Shown: positions 17,221 through 26,872, counted from the first letter of the stretch. The stretch is DNA of 64,000 nucleotides from Paraburkholderia nodosa (GCF_001718195.1 NZ_MCNV01000016.1:113771-177770), one strand, 5' to 3'. Translations and numbers: made by a program. Notes: generated from the sequence alone by a model not told the origin.

Positions 17221-17504
17221 GTTTGACTCCGTCTCCTGTGTACATGAGTTCGAATTTGGCCAGACGCATTCCAGCACACGCCGCAAGCGCCCAAAAGCTA
17301 TGAAATCTCATGGGGGCATGACGCGCAGTCATCGCTCTCGCATGCATCATTCGCGTGATGAAAGTGGCATGAGATCAGGTAATGCATCGATGACTATTCG
17401 TTGCTTCGCAACCCGAAATGCCACGGCTAGACTCTGGTCGGACTGATTCGAAAAGCGGCGGCCCACGCTGGCCCGCGCATACAATTCCAATCACTGGAGA
17501 CGAC

Positions 17505-18542
17505 ATGAGACGTATCACGCTGGCAGGCGTGCGTATTGCCGCCGCCCTCGCGCTGACCTGCGCGGCCACGAGCAGCTTTGCAGCCCCCGGCTGGTGCCAG
17601 GCGGGCAAAACCGTGAAGCTCGCGCAAATCACCTGGGAAAGCGGCGCGCTGATGACCGAAATGGTGCGCACGGTGCTGGAGAAGGGTTACGGCTGCAAGA
17701 CCGAAGTCGTGCCTGGCGCCACGGCCGCCACCGAAACGGCGCTCACGAAAAACGACCTGCAGGTGTGGGCCGAGCACTGGACGGGCCGCAGCCCCATCGT
17801 CGCGCGCGGCTTGAAGGACGGCGGCGTGAAGCTCGTGGGCGAACTGATTCCCGGCGGCGACAAGGAAGGCTGGTACGTCCCCGACTATGTGATCAACGGC
17901 GACGCCAGGCGCGGCATCAAGCCCATGGCGCCGCAACTGCGCTCCGTCGCCCAACTGCCGCAGTACAAATCCCTCTTCACGGACGACGAAGAACCCGGCA
18001 AGGGCCGCTTCTACAACTGCCCCGCGGGCTGGGATTGCGAGCGCTTCAACAACCGCCTGCTCACCGCCTACAAGCTCGGCGACGACTACACGAACTTCCG
18101 CCCCGGCACCGGCGGTGCGCTCGACGCGGCGATCGCGTCGGCCTACGAGCGCGGCAAACCCATTCTGTTCTACTACTGGCAGCCCGCCGGCCTGATGGCG
18201 AAGTACCACTTCGTGCAACTCGAGGGCGCGCCGTACTCCGACGCCTGCTGGGACACCATCGCCGATCCGAAGGGCGCGCCGTGCGCCTCCGCGTTCAAGG
18301 TCTCGCATCTGAAGGTCGCGGTCTCCACGCCGTTCTACGACGCCGAGCCGGACGCCGTCGCGTTCTTCGGCAAGGTGAGCCTGCCGCTCGCGCTCGACGA
18401 ACAACTGGTCCAGCAGATGCACGACAAGAAGCTCGACGCCTCCACGGTCGCGCGCACGTTCTTCGAGCAGCATCCGGAAATCTGGAAGCAATGGGTCACG
18501 CCGGAAGTCGCGGCGCGCGTACAGGCCGGCCTGCGCACGTAA
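17505..18542 (+). CDS. Glycine betaine/quaternary amine ABC substrate-binding protein (ProX-like)
   Basis: 345 residues from ATG 17505 (GGAGA six bases before). Signal peptide at 1-26 ending SSFAA. The mature domain is the OpuAC/ProX type II binding fold (QITWESGALMTEMVRTVLEKGYG; LQVWAEHWTG; FYYWQPAGLMAKYHF), rich in Trp and Tyr residues that form the aromatic cage for trimethylammonium groups. The set is completed by the permease and ATPase downstream. Choline, glycine betaine, carnitine or similar are candidate ligands. An inverted repeat ATCTCATG (17305-17312) / CATGAGAT (17368-17375) with a long spacer lies in the 284-base gap toward fae. Confidence 0.88.
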   Translation: MRRITLAGVRIAAALALTCAATSSFAAPGWCQAGKTVKLAQITWESGALMTEMVRTVLEKGYGCKTEVVPGATAATETALTKNDLQVWAEHWTGRSPIVARGLKDGGVKLVGELIPGGDKEGWYVPDYVINGDARRGIKPMAPQLRSVAQLPQYKSLFTDDEEPGKGRFYNCPAGWDCERFNNRLLTAYKLGDDYTNFRPGTGGALDAAIASAYERGKPILFYYWQPAGLMAKYHFVQLEGAPYSDACWDTIADPKGAPCASAFKVSHLKVAVSTPFYDAEPDAVAFFGKVSLPLALDEQLVQQMHDKKLDASTVARTFFEQHPEIWKQWVTPEVAARVQAGLRT

Positions 18543-18602
18543 GCAACGACACTGGCCGCACGACGGCACGCATCACATGACACACGCAGAATGAGGCTCA
18601 CC

Positions 18603-19568
18603 ATGGGATCTCCCTTTCTTCACCTCTCGATCGCCGACTGGGTCAACGATCAGGTCTCCGCGTTCGTGCAGCGCTACGGCGACGCGTTCCACAACTTCAG
18701 CGTGCTCATGCTGCGCGACCTGCTCGTGCCGCTCGAAAGCCTGCTGCGCGCCACGCCTCCCGTCGTCGTGCTCGCCGCCGTGGGCCTGCTCGGCTGGCAT
18801 GCCTCGCGGCGCATCGGCGTGGCGCTGCTGTTCGTCGTGCTGCTCTGGCTGATCGGCTGCTTCGGGCTGTGGGACAAGCTCATGCAGACCTTCGCGCTGA
18901 TGGTCGTCGCCACGCTCTTTTCGGTCGTGCTCGGCGTGCCGCTCGGCATTCTCGCGGCTTCGAGCAGCGGACTGCGCCGCGTGCTGCTGCCGGTGCTCGA
19001 CGTCATGCAGACGCTGCCCGGCTTCGTGTACCTGATTCCGGTGCTCATGCTGTTCGGCCTCGGCAAGGTGCCCGCGATTCTCGCCACGGTCGTCTATGCG
19101 CTGCCGCCGCTCATTCGTCTGACCGACCTCGGCATCCGCCACGTGGATGCGGAAATCGTCGAAGCCGCGCGCGCGTTCGGCACCACGCGCATGCAATTGC
19201 TGTTTGGCGTGCAGTTGCCGCTCGCGCGGCCGAGCATCATGGCCGGTATCAACCAGACCACGATGATGGCGCTTTCCATGGTCGTGATCGCCTCGATGAT
19301 CGGCTCACGCGGTCTTGGCGAAGACGTGCTCGCGGGCATCCAGACGCTCGACGTGGGCAAGGGCACGCAAGCGGGCGTCGCCATCGTGATTCTCGCGATC
19401 GTGATCGACCGCATCAGCCAGGGCTACGGCCAGGGCCGGCGCACACGCGGACTCGCGCGAAAGTCGAAGCAGCCCTCGCGCATTCCGTTTCGCCGCGTTC
19501 GCGAACAGGAAAGCACAAGCGCCGACGCGGCCAGCGGCAGCGAGCTGACGAGCCAGCCGGCCAAGTAA
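18603..19568 (+). CDS. Betaine-type ABC transporter permease (ProW-like)
   Basis: 321 residues from ATG 18603, chosen over ATG 18591 because GAGG at 18593-18596 is well spaced for it. A long N-terminal region with one helix precedes the binding-protein-dependent transport domain (about 95-280), with the EAA-loop VEAARAFGTTRMQLLFGVQLPLARPSIMAG. The C-terminal 40 residues are basic then Ser/Thr-rich and look disordered. It forms the inner-membrane channel for the flanking binding protein and ATPase. Confidence 0.88.
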   Translation: MGSPFLHLSIADWVNDQVSAFVQRYGDAFHNFSVLMLRDLLVPLESLLRATPPVVVLAAVGLLGWHASRRIGVALLFVVLLWLIGCFGLWDKLMQTFALMVVATLFSVVLGVPLGILAASSSGLRRVLLPVLDVMQTLPGFVYLIPVLMLFGLGKVPAILATVVYALPPLIRLTDLGIRHVDAEIVEAARAFGTTRMQLLFGVQLPLARPSIMAGINQTTMMALSMVVIASMIGSRGLGEDVLAGIQTLDVGKGTQAGVAIVILAIVIDRISQGYGQGRRTRGLARKSKQPSRIPFRRVREQESTSADAASGSELTSQPAK

Positions 19569-19585
19569 CGAACGCGAAGGCAAAA

Positions 19586-19618
19586 GCGCCGGCACAATGG
19601 CGGAGACCCGGCCGGCGC
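19586..19618. repeat. Intercistronic hairpin between permease and ATPase
   Basis: GCGCCGGC (19586-19593) and GCCGGCGC (19611-19618) form a perfect 8-bp stem with a 17-base loop in the 89-base gap. No T-run follows, so partial attenuation or message stabilisation is more likely than full termination. Confidence 0.45.
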
Positions 19619-19657
19619 ATCCAGCATACGCAATGAGCATGCAATGAGGTAACGATC

Positions 19658-20482
19658 ATGAGCGGCATCGAAGTCAAGAACGTCTACAAGATCTTCGGCA
19701 CGCGCGAAAGCAGCCAGCGCGCGCTCGAACTGCTGCGCGGCGGCGCCGGCAAGGCCGAGGTCCTCGAGAAGACCCGCTGCAACGTAGGCCTGAACGACGT
19801 GAGCCTGTCGATCGGCTCGGGCCAGATCTTCGTGATCATGGGTCTGTCGGGCTCGGGCAAATCCACGCTGGTACGCCACTTCAACCGGCTCATCGAGCCG
19901 ACCGTGGGCGAGATCCTCATCGACGGCAAGGACGTGCTCAAGCTCTCCGACAACGGGCTGCGCGATCTGCGCCGCTACGGCGTGAGCATGGTGTTCCAGA
20001 GCTTCGGACTCCTGCCTCACCAGACGGTACTCAACAATGCCGCCTATGCGCTGGCCACGCGCGGCGAAAAGAAAGCGGCGGCGCACGCGAGTGCGCGCGA
20101 ATGGCTCGGCAAGGTGGGCCTCGCGGGTTATGCGGACCACTATCCCGACGAGCTTTCGGGCGGCATGCGCCAGCGCGTGGGCCTCGCTCGCGCGCTGGCC
20201 GCGAACACCGACGTGCTGCTGATGGACGAAGCGTTCTCCGCGCTCGATCCGCTCATCCGCACCGAAATGCAGGACCAGCTGCTCGAACTCCAGGCCACGC
20301 TCAAGAAGACCATCGTGTTCATCACGCACGACCTCGACGAGGCGCTGCGCATCGGCAATCAGATCGCGATTCTGCGCGACGGCCGGCTCATCCAGTGCGG
20401 CACGCCCGACGACATCCTGCACCGCCCCGCCGACGACTACGTGCGGCGCTTCGTCGAGCGCCGCGCCGGGACGACGCACTAA
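19658..20482 (+). CDS. Betaine-type ABC transporter ATPase (ProV-like, no CBS domains)
   Basis: 274 residues; GAGGT element upstream of ATG 19658. Walker A GLSGSGKST (about 63-71), ABC signature LSGGMRQR, Walker B LLMDEAFSALD and switch His in FITHDLDEA. The N-terminal extension VYKIFGTRESSQRALELL is the ProV/OpuAA type. The protein stops soon after the ATPase domain, so it lacks the C-terminal CBS pair that senses ionic strength in ProV and OpuAA. Osmotic gating by CBS is therefore not expected; a nutritional uptake role is favoured. Confidence 0.9.
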   Translation: MSGIEVKNVYKIFGTRESSQRALELLRGGAGKAEVLEKTRCNVGLNDVSLSIGSGQIFVIMGLSGSGKSTLVRHFNRLIEPTVGEILIDGKDVLKLSDNGLRDLRRYGVSMVFQSFGLLPHQTVLNNAAYALATRGEKKAAAHASAREWLGKVGLAGYADHYPDELSGGMRQRVGLARALAANTDVLLMDEAFSALDPLIRTEMQDQLLELQATLKKTIVFITHDLDEALRIGNQIAILRDGRLIQCGTPDDILHRPADDYVRRFVERRAGTTH

Positions 20483-20492
20483 GCCGCCGTAC

Positions 20493-21665
20493 ATGCGGGC
20501 GCTCATCGGCCTGCTGGGCGGCTATACGATCCTCGTTTGCGGGAACAGCCTCCTCACGACGCTGATCTCGCTGCGCATGCTGCAAGGTGAGCGCACCGCA
20601 CTCGACGTCGGCCTCGTGCAATCGTGCTATTACGTCGGCTTTATCGTCGGCGCGCTGGGGCTCGGCCCGATCGTCGGGCGCATCGGGCCACAGCGCGCCT
20701 TCATCGGCTTTGGCGCGCTCGCCGCGCTCGCGGCGCTCGGCTATCTCTCGTTCGATTCCCCTGACATCTGGGCCGTGCTGCGGCTCATCACCGGCTTCAG
20801 CATGGTCGGCGTGTTCACCTCGATCGAAAGCGGCGTGAACGGCGCGGTGCCGAACGAGCGGCGCGGGCGTGCGTTCGCGTTTTATCTTGTGCTCACCTAT
20901 CTCGGCGTCAGCGCCGGGCAGTTCCTGCTGGGCGTGGGCGCGCCCGGCGGCATCTTCGAGCATGCGCTCGTGAACGGCTTGTTCGTGACCGCGCTCATCC
21001 CGGTGGCGTTGATCGGCGAGTGGCAATCGGCTGGAGCCGGACCGCCCGCGCCTGCGGCCACGGCGCCGCCTTCCGCGCTCGCCACGCCGAAGCGCCCCAC
21101 GCTGCTGCTCGACGGCCTGCGCGAACTGCACCGCGTCGCGCCGCGCAGCGTGCCGGCCTGCATCGGCGCGGGGCTGCTTTCCAGCGCGTTTTACGCGCTC
21201 ACGCCGGTGTATCTCGCGCGCATCGGTTATCCGGCCAGCGGGATTTCGCGCGCCATGGGTGTCGTGCTGATCGGCGCACTGCTTTCGCAATGGCCCGTGG
21301 GGCGGCTCTCGGACCGCCTCGGGCGGAGCGCCACGCTCGGCCTGATCTCGCTCGTCTCCGCGTGCGCGGCAGCGGCGCTCGCCATCCTGCGCGCACCGGT
21401 TCTCGTCGATACGATCCTCTTTCTCTACGTCGCGCTTACCTTCACGCTCTACGGCGTGATCGTCTCCGACGTGAACGACCGTGTCGATCAGGCGCGACGC
21501 GTGCAGACGAGCGCGACGCTGCTGCTCGTGTTCTCGCTCGGCGGCGCGGCCGGTCCCACCGTCGCTTCGCTGTTCATGCGTCTTCTGGGGGCGGGCGGGC
21601 TCTATGTGTTCGCGCTCGTCGTCACGCTCTCGCTCGCTGCGCTCTCACGTGCGCGGGGCGTCTGA
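20493..21665 (+). CDS. MFS transporter (YcaD-like)
   Basis: 390 residues, twelve predicted helices; it begins 10 bases after the ATPase stop, so is probably in the same operon. Motif-A-like loop LGPIVGRIGPQRAF follows helix 2 and a second copy (WPVGRLSDRLGRSA) follows helix 8. The sequence pattern (YYVGFIVGALGLGPIVGRIG; GVFTSIESGVNGAVPNERRGR) is that of the YcaD/UMF2-like MFS group of unknown substrate. It may import or export a product linked to the betaine importer. Confidence 0.82.
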   Translation: MRALIGLLGGYTILVCGNSLLTTLISLRMLQGERTALDVGLVQSCYYVGFIVGALGLGPIVGRIGPQRAFIGFGALAALAALGYLSFDSPDIWAVLRLITGFSMVGVFTSIESGVNGAVPNERRGRAFAFYLVLTYLGVSAGQFLLGVGAPGGIFEHALVNGLFVTALIPVALIGEWQSAGAGPPAPAATAPPSALATPKRPTLLLDGLRELHRVAPRSVPACIGAGLLSSAFYALTPVYLARIGYPASGISRAMGVVLIGALLSQWPVGRLSDRLGRSATLGLISLVSACAAAALAILRAPVLVDTILFLYVALTFTLYGVIVSDVNDRVDQARRVQTSATLLLVFSLGGAAGPTVASLFMRLLGAGGLYVFALVVTLSLAALSRARGV

Positions 21666-21743
21666 ATGGCGGCGCGGGCCGGTATACTGCGTCGTTTGCA
21701 GGAGGCGTCGTTTCGACATGGCGCCCGGAGCGAGGAGACGACC

Positions 21744-22634
21744 TTGAAGCGAAAGATGCCGGCGCTGAACGCCCTGAAGGCGTTCGAGGCGGCAGGCACG
21801 AGCGGCAGCTTCACCCGCGCCGCCGAGCAGCTGAACGTGACGCAGAGCGCCGTGAGCCGCCAGGTGCGCCAGCTCGAAGAACAGCTTGGCGAGGCGCTGC
21901 TCGAGCGCCATCACCACCGGCTCGAACTGACCGAAGCCGGGCGCGCGCTGCTGCGCACGCTCCAGCAGTCGTTCGACCGCATCGAACTGACGGTGCGCAC
22001 GATCCAGCAGAAGAGCGACCTCAACCGCCTGCGCGTGAACGCGCCGCCCACCTTCGCGAGCCGCTGGCTCGTGCCGCGCCTTACGCGTCTGCAGGCGCGC
22101 CATCCCGAACTCGAACTGAGCCTCACCACGCATCTGCAGGACAGTCTCGCCGATTCGACGGCGCTGGACTGCGCGATCCGCTTTGGCGATGGCGAATGGG
22201 AAGGCCTCGACAGCTCGCTGCTGATGCACGAATCGCACATCGCGGTGTGCGCGCCCGCGCTGCTCGCGCAAGGGCCCATCGATCTCACGCGGCACACTTT
22301 GCTGCACGTGCTCGCGGGCGACAACCAGCGCTATCTCACGTGGCGGCACTGGCTCGACGCGGCGCGCATCGAAGACGTTGACACCTCGGGCGGCTACGAA
22401 TTCGACTTGCTCGATCATGCGATCCGCGCGGCCATCGAAGGGCTCGGCGTGACGATGGCCGACCGCCACATGATCGAGCACGAGTTGGCCCAAGGTCTGC
22501 TCGCGCCCGTGCGCGACATCCACGTGGACGGCCGCCAGTCATACTGGTTCGTGGTGCGGCCCGAACAGAAGGCTTCGAAGCCGCTCCGGCTTTTCCGGCA
22601 ATGGCTTCAGGACGAAGTTGCGGCCATGCGCTGA
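21744..22634 (+). CDS. LysR family regulator, GcvA-like
   Basis: 296 residues from TTG 21744, six bases after AGGAG; ATG 21756 is the alternative. Helix-turn-helix FTRAAEQLNVTQSAVSRQVRQLE at about 25-47; effector domain with NAPPTFASRWLVPRL at about 97-111. The architecture is GcvA-type. It follows the MFS gene in the same direction, 78 bases later, and its 3' end overlaps the convergent GMC oxidoreductase gene by 28 bases. Its target is unknown; the upstream importer operon is the obvious candidate. Confidence 0.87.
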   Translation: MKRKMPALNALKAFEAAGTSGSFTRAAEQLNVTQSAVSRQVRQLEEQLGEALLERHHHRLELTEAGRALLRTLQQSFDRIELTVRTIQQKSDLNRLRVNAPPTFASRWLVPRLTRLQARHPELELSLTTHLQDSLADSTALDCAIRFGDGEWEGLDSSLLMHESHIAVCAPALLAQGPIDLTRHTLLHVLAGDNQRYLTWRHWLDAARIEDVDTSGGYEFDLLDHAIRAAIEGLGVTMADRHMIEHELAQGLLAPVRDIHVDGRQSYWFVVRPEQKASKPLRLFRQWLQDEVAAMR

Positions 22635-24283
22635 CGGCCCTGCTCGATGGCCTTTGCGGCGATGGCCTGATCGGCGTCTTCCAGAATCAGGTCTGCGCCC
22701 TTTTCCGCGACCATCATCGTCGGCGCGTTGGTGTTGCCCGAAGTGATATTGGGGAAGATCGACGCATCCACCACGCGCAGGCCCTCGATGCCATGCACGC
22801 GCAGGCGCGCGTCCACCACCGACGTGCGCGGGTCCGGCCCCATCGCGCAGGAGCCGCACAGGTGATAGATCGAGCCGCTTTGCTCGCGGAAGAACTTGAG
22901 CATGCTCGCGTCGTCGGTCACTTCGCCGGCGGGCGTCACCTCGGCTTCGGTGATGCCCTGCAGTGCGCGCGCTGTCATCAGCTTGCGCACGAGGCGGCTG
23001 CCCGCAATCGCTTCGTCGCGGTCCTTCTGCGTCGAGAGGTAGTTGCCGCGAATTTTCGGCGCGTCTTCCACGTTCGCCGAAGCGATCTCCACCGAGCCGC
23101 GGCTCGTGGGCCGGCAAGGATTGAAGCAGACGAGAAAACCCGAGTACGGCTCCGGCGTGAGCTGCGCCCGATTGGATTTGGGAATCCGGTACGAAAGCGG
23201 ATTGAAGTACACCTGCATGTTCGGGTGCGCCTCGTCCTGGCTCGTGCGGAAGAAGCCGCCCGACTGGTTTACGCTCATCGAGAACGGGCCCTTGCGCTGA
23301 AGCACGTATTGCAGTCCGAACTTCAGCTTGCCCATCCAGCTGCTGAATGAATCGTTGAGCGTCTTCACGCGCGAGCGATAGTAAAAGCTCACGCACAGAT
23401 GGTCCTGCAGGTTCTGGCCCACCGCAGGCAGTTCATGCACCACGTCGATGCCGTGCTTCGCGAGCAGTTCGCGCGGGCCCACGCCCGATAGCTGCAACAG
23501 CTTGGGCGAATCGACCGCGCCGGCCGCGACGATGACCTCGCGATTTGCACGAAACGTGCGCTTCACGCCCTGCTGCACGATCTCCACGCCGATGGCGCGC
23601 TTTTGCGCCTCGTCGAACAGCACACGCGTGGCGCGCGCATGATGCTCGATCTTCAGGTTCGAGCGCTGCCCCGCGCGATGCAGGTAGGCCACGCTGCTCG
23701 AATCGCGTTTGCCGTCGCGCGTGTTCACATCGTAGATGCCCACGCCTTCGAGCCGCGCGCCGTTGAAGTCCTCGTTGCGCTCGTAGCCGAGCTGCGTGCA
23801 GCCTTCGACAAAGGTGCGGCAAACCGGATGCGCGCCCTCCTTCATCGGCGTGATGCGCACGGGGCCGTTCGCGCCGTGCCACGGCGTGTCGCCCAGCGGA
23901 TGCGATTCGAGCTTGCGGAAGTACGGCAGCACTTCCTGGTACGACCAGCCCGCATTGCCCGCCGCGGCCCAGTCGTCGTAGTCGCGCGCGGCGCCGCGCA
24001 CGTAGATCATGGCGTTGATCGCGCCCGAGCCGCCCTGCACCTTGCCGCGCGGCGCGTAGATCTGCCGGCCGGCAAGCTCCGGCTCCGGCTCGCTGTAGTA
24101 CATCCAGTTGTACTGCTTGTTGTAGTACAGCTTGGCGAACCCGATCGGGATCTTGAACCAGAACGAATCGTCGGGTCCGCCCGCTTCGAGCAACAGCACC
24201 GAATGACGCCCCGAAGCGGAGAGCCGTTCCGCGAGAATGCAGCCCGCCGAACCGGCGCCGGCGATGATGTAGTCGTAGTTCAT
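22607..24283 (-). CDS. GMC family FAD oxidoreductase (choline dehydrogenase-like)
   Basis: 558 residues. FAD-binding motif YIIAGAGSAGCILAERL at 5-21, GMC signature PRGKVQGGSGAINAMIYVRG near 80-100 and second signature GAVDSPKLLQLSGVGP near 255-270. The C-terminal catalytic pair is present as YHLCGSCAMG (His) and NTNAPTMMVAEKGADLI (Asn). Family members oxidise alcohols, polyols or sugars using FAD, usually passing electrons to a quinone or oxygen. It is the last gene of the operon ALDH - MFS - enolase-type dehydratase - GMC, so its alcohol substrate probably becomes the aldehyde or acid handled by its neighbours. Confidence 0.9.
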   Translation of the reverse strand: MNYDYIIAGAGSAGCILAERLSASGRHSVLLLEAGGPDDSFWFKIPIGFAKLYYNKQYNWMYYSEPEPELAGRQIYAPRGKVQGGSGAINAMIYVRGAARDYDDWAAAGNAGWSYQEVLPYFRKLESHPLGDTPWHGANGPVRITPMKEGAHPVCRTFVEGCTQLGYERNEDFNGARLEGVGIYDVNTRDGKRDSSSVAYLHRAGQRSNLKIEHHARATRVLFDEAQKRAIGVEIVQQGVKRTFRANREVIVAAGAVDSPKLLQLSGVGPRELLAKHGIDVVHELPAVGQNLQDHLCVSFYYRSRVKTLNDSFSSWMGKLKFGLQYVLQRKGPFSMSVNQSGGFFRTSQDEAHPNMQVYFNPLSYRIPKSNRAQLTPEPYSGFLVCFNPCRPTSRGSVEIASANVEDAPKIRGNYLSTQKDRDEAIAGSRLVRKLMTARALQGITEAEVTPAGEVTDDASMLKFFREQSGSIYHLCGSCAMGPDPRTSVVDARLRVHGIEGLRVVDASIFPNITSGNTNAPTMMVAEKGADLILEDADQAIAAKAIEQGRQRMAATSS

Positions 24284-24301
24284 CTGAGTGCTTCCGGTAG
24301 G

Positions 24302-25519
24302 TCAGCCGCGTGCGGGCGAGGTATCGCGCACGTCGGCGGGCTGGCTCGCCATCTGCAGATGCAGACGCTTGCCCGTATAAGGCGAGTGCGCGCGCACGAC
24401 GTCCATGTCGAGTTCGACGCCAAGGCCCGGTGCCTTCGACGGGATGATGTAGCCGTCTTCCCACTGAATCGGCTGCTTGAGCACTCGTGCGTGGAAACCG
24501 TCCCACGTGCCGATGCTTTCCTGAATCAGGAAGTTCGGCGTGCAGGCCGCGAGCTGAATGCTTGCCGCCGCGCCAATGGGCCCGTTGTAGAGATGCGGCG
24601 CGATCTGCGCGTAGTGCACTTCGGCGAGCGTCGCGATCTTCTTCGCTTCGAGCAGGCCGCCCACGCGCGCGACGTTCAGTTGCAGGATCGACGCACCGCC
24701 CGCCTGCAGCAGTTTGTGAAATTCGTATTTGGTGGTGAGGCGCTCGCCCGTGGCAATGGGAATCGACGTGTGCTTCGCGACATTGGCGATGGCTTCCTCC
24801 TGGCCCGGCGGCACCGGCTCTTCGAACCACAGCGGGTCGTATTTCTCGAGCCGCTTCGCCAGCCGGATCGCCGAGGAAGGCACCATCTGTCCATGCGTGC
24901 CGAACAGCAGATCGGCCCTGCTTCCCACCGCTTCTCGCACCTTGCGGCAGAACGTTTCGCATCGGTCGAGCACGTCGAGCGAAAGCTGATGCCCCGAGTA
25001 AGCCGTGTACGGACCGGCCGGATCGAACTTCACCGCGGTGAAGCCACGCTTCACGTTCTCGGCCGCGCATTCGGCGGCGAGATCGGGATCGTCGTAGTCG
25101 TATTCGCCCTGCGTGTTCTTCGGGTACAGGTAGGTGTACGAACGAAGGCGCTCGTTCACCATGCCTCCGAGCAGTTCATACACGGGCTTGTCCGCCGCCT
25201 TCCCGATGATGTCCCAGCATGCCATTTCGAGGCCGCTCACGATGCCCATCATCGTGAGGTCCGCGCGCTGCGTGAAGCCGCTCGAATAGGTCTCGCGGAA
25301 CAGGCGCTCGACGCGGTGCGGATCGTGGTCCAGCAGATAGCGTGTGAAGACGTCTTCGATCGCGCTCACCATCACGTCGGGATGGAACGTGGCCGCGTAG
25401 ATTTCGCCTACGCCTTCGATGCCGCAATCGGTTTTCAGCGTAACGAAGATCCAGTACATGCCGCCGAGGTGCGGAGGCGGCACCGCGACGACGTTCGTTT
25501 CAATTGCAACGACTTTCAT
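24302..25519 (-). CDS. Enolase-superfamily (mandelate racemase type) acid-sugar dehydratase-like protein
   Basis: 405 residues with the N-terminal capping domain (about 1-125) and the beta/alpha barrel (about 130-375) of the mandelate racemase/muconate-lactonising group. The catalytic Lys is in TAVKFDPAG; metal ligands Glu in WFEEPVPPG and Glu in ATGERL are in place; the barrel-end His lies in IAPHLYNGPIG. At the first metal-ligand strand, where galactonate dehydratase has D-x-H, this protein reads FGTHG, so the usual Asp is absent. Acid-sugar dehydration is the family-level expectation; the substrate is unknown. The gene is 13 bases downstream of an MFS carrier and 18 bases upstream of the GMC gene. 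Confidence 0.82.
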   Translation of the reverse strand: MKVVAIETNVVAVPPPHLGGMYWIFVTLKTDCGIEGVGEIYAATFHPDVMVSAIEDVFTRYLLDHDPHRVERLFRETYSSGFTQRADLTMMGIVSGLEMACWDIIGKAADKPVYELLGGMVNERLRSYTYLYPKNTQGEYDYDDPDLAAECAAENVKRGFTAVKFDPAGPYTAYSGHQLSLDVLDRCETFCRKVREAVGSRADLLFGTHGQMVPSSAIRLAKRLEKYDPLWFEEPVPPGQEEAIANVAKHTSIPIATGERLTTKYEFHKLLQAGGASILQLNVARVGGLLEAKKIATLAEVHYAQIAPHLYNGPIGAAASIQLAACTPNFLIQESIGTWDGFHARVLKQPIQWEDGYIIPSKAPGLGVELDMDVVRAHSPYTGKRLHLQMASQPADVRDTSPARG

Positions 25520-25532
25520 GGTTCAGGCTGTT

Positions 25533-26858
25533 TCAGGCAGGTTTGGAGTGGGTCATACGCTTGAGCACGAGCGCGGCGATACCGCCGAGCGTGCCAATGG
25601 CGGCGACATAGGAGAAATAGATCTGGTAGCCGAGCATGCCCGCGTAGTGCTCGGTGATATAGCCGTTCACGAGCGGCAGGAAGATGTCCGACGAATACCC
25701 GATCAGCGAAACGAGACCGATGGCGAGGCCCGTGATGCGCATGGGAATCGCGCAGTAGTCGAGCAGCGTCCAGTAGAGGCCGCGAATCGCGTAGGTCATG
25801 AGGCCGATGAACAGCACCACCGCGCCGAGAAGCGCCATGTTGCGCAGCGCGGGCAGCACGATCAGGCCGATCAGGCCCGCGACGGCCAGGAACAGCGCCC
25901 AGATCAGCACGCGCAGGTTCGACAGACGGTCGCCGAGAAAGCCGCCGCCGATGCCCCCGATGGGACGCATCCAGAGCTTCGCGGTGGTGACCATGCCGGC
26001 CGCCACGACGGTCATATGCATCTCGCCCTGCTGCAGATACGCGGAGAAGCTGTAAGTCGCCCAGAAGATCTGATAGCCGCAGAACACCACGGCTGCCATC
26101 AGCCAGAGCTGGGGAATCGCGGCGAGCGTCGCGAGATCGCGCCACAGCGAACCGTTCGCATTCGCCTCGACCGGCTTGCTTTCGGCCTGCGCGGGCGCGG
26201 GGTCCTTGAAGAAGCTCATCAACGCGCCGAGTGCGATACACGTGAACGAATACATATAGATCACGTGGCGCAGGCCCGCCGCTTCACCGCGTCCCGATCC
26301 GGTTGCGGCGGCGAAGAGCGCGAGCGCGGCGGTGGCGAGCAGCGCTTCGACGAGCCCGCGTCCGCCGTCGAGCAGCCCGAAAAAACGGCCTTGTTCGTTC
26401 GCCCCCGCGATCATGCGCACGCGTTTGAGCACGGACGCCCAGAACGTGAGGCCGGTCGTGACGCCCCAGAGGCAGAAGATCACGAGCAGCGCATGGAACG
26501 AGGGTGCGGTGGAGTACCAGAGGCCCAGCGCCCCGGTGCCGATAAGCGAAAAGCAGATCAACAGGCGCGGTGCGACGCGGTCGGCGAGCCAGCCGCTCGG
26601 CAGATAAGACACGAAGAACACGATGCCGAGCACCGAGTAGAGATAGCCGAGTTGGGCGTTGTCGATATGCAGGACATCGAGCATCGTGGTCTGGTAGACC
26701 TGACGCAGATACAGCAGTGGATAGATACCGCCCGCGGCGAGCACGAGCAGCAGCAACTGCACGTAGCGCTGCATGGAGCCCGCTGCGGCGGGCGTGAGCG
26801 CTGCGGTTTCGGCGCGCGGCATCGCCGGCGCATCGGGCTTTCCGATGGACTTCTGCAA
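25533..26858 (-). CDS. MFS transporter
   Basis: 441 residues from a TTG at 26858, chosen because CAGGAGA is ideally placed before it; a GTG further upstream lies inside the hairpin and has no such site. Twelve predicted helices. The loop YLPSGWLADRVAPRL after helix 2 and the sequence YLRQVYQTTMLDVLHIDNAQLGYLYSV resemble sugar/anion MFS permeases of the YihN or glycerol-phosphate-antiporter-like groups. It should import the compound degraded by the flanking dehydratase, dehydrogenase and GMC enzyme. A near-perfect palindrome lies directly upstream. Confidence 0.85.
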   Translation of the reverse strand: MQKSIGKPDAPAMPRAETAALTPAAAGSMQRYVQLLLLVLAAGGIYPLLYLRQVYQTTMLDVLHIDNAQLGYLYSVLGIVFFVSYLPSGWLADRVAPRLLICFSLIGTGALGLWYSTAPSFHALLVIFCLWGVTTGLTFWASVLKRVRMIAGANEQGRFFGLLDGGRGLVEALLATAALALFAAATGSGRGEAAGLRHVIYMYSFTCIALGALMSFFKDPAPAQAESKPVEANANGSLWRDLATLAAIPQLWLMAAVVFCGYQIFWATYSFSAYLQQGEMHMTVVAAGMVTTAKLWMRPIGGIGGGFLGDRLSNLRVLIWALFLAVAGLIGLIVLPALRNMALLGAVVLFIGLMTYAIRGLYWTLLDYCAIPMRITGLAIGLVSLIGYSSDIFLPLVNGYITEHYAGMLGYQIYFSYVAAIGTLGGIAALVLKRMTHSKPA

Positions 26859-26872
26859 GTTTGTCTCCTGTC

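Noticed and set aside
17305..17375. Inverted repeat ATCTCATG / CATGAGAT with a 55-base spacer between fae and the ProX-like gene
   Set aside because: The spacer is long and the arms short; without conservation data I do not treat it as an operator.
23603..25564. A 653-codon rightward open frame across the GMC and enolase-superfamily genes
   Set aside because: It shadows two well-supported leftward genes, has no recognisable domain and an Arg/His-rich composition.
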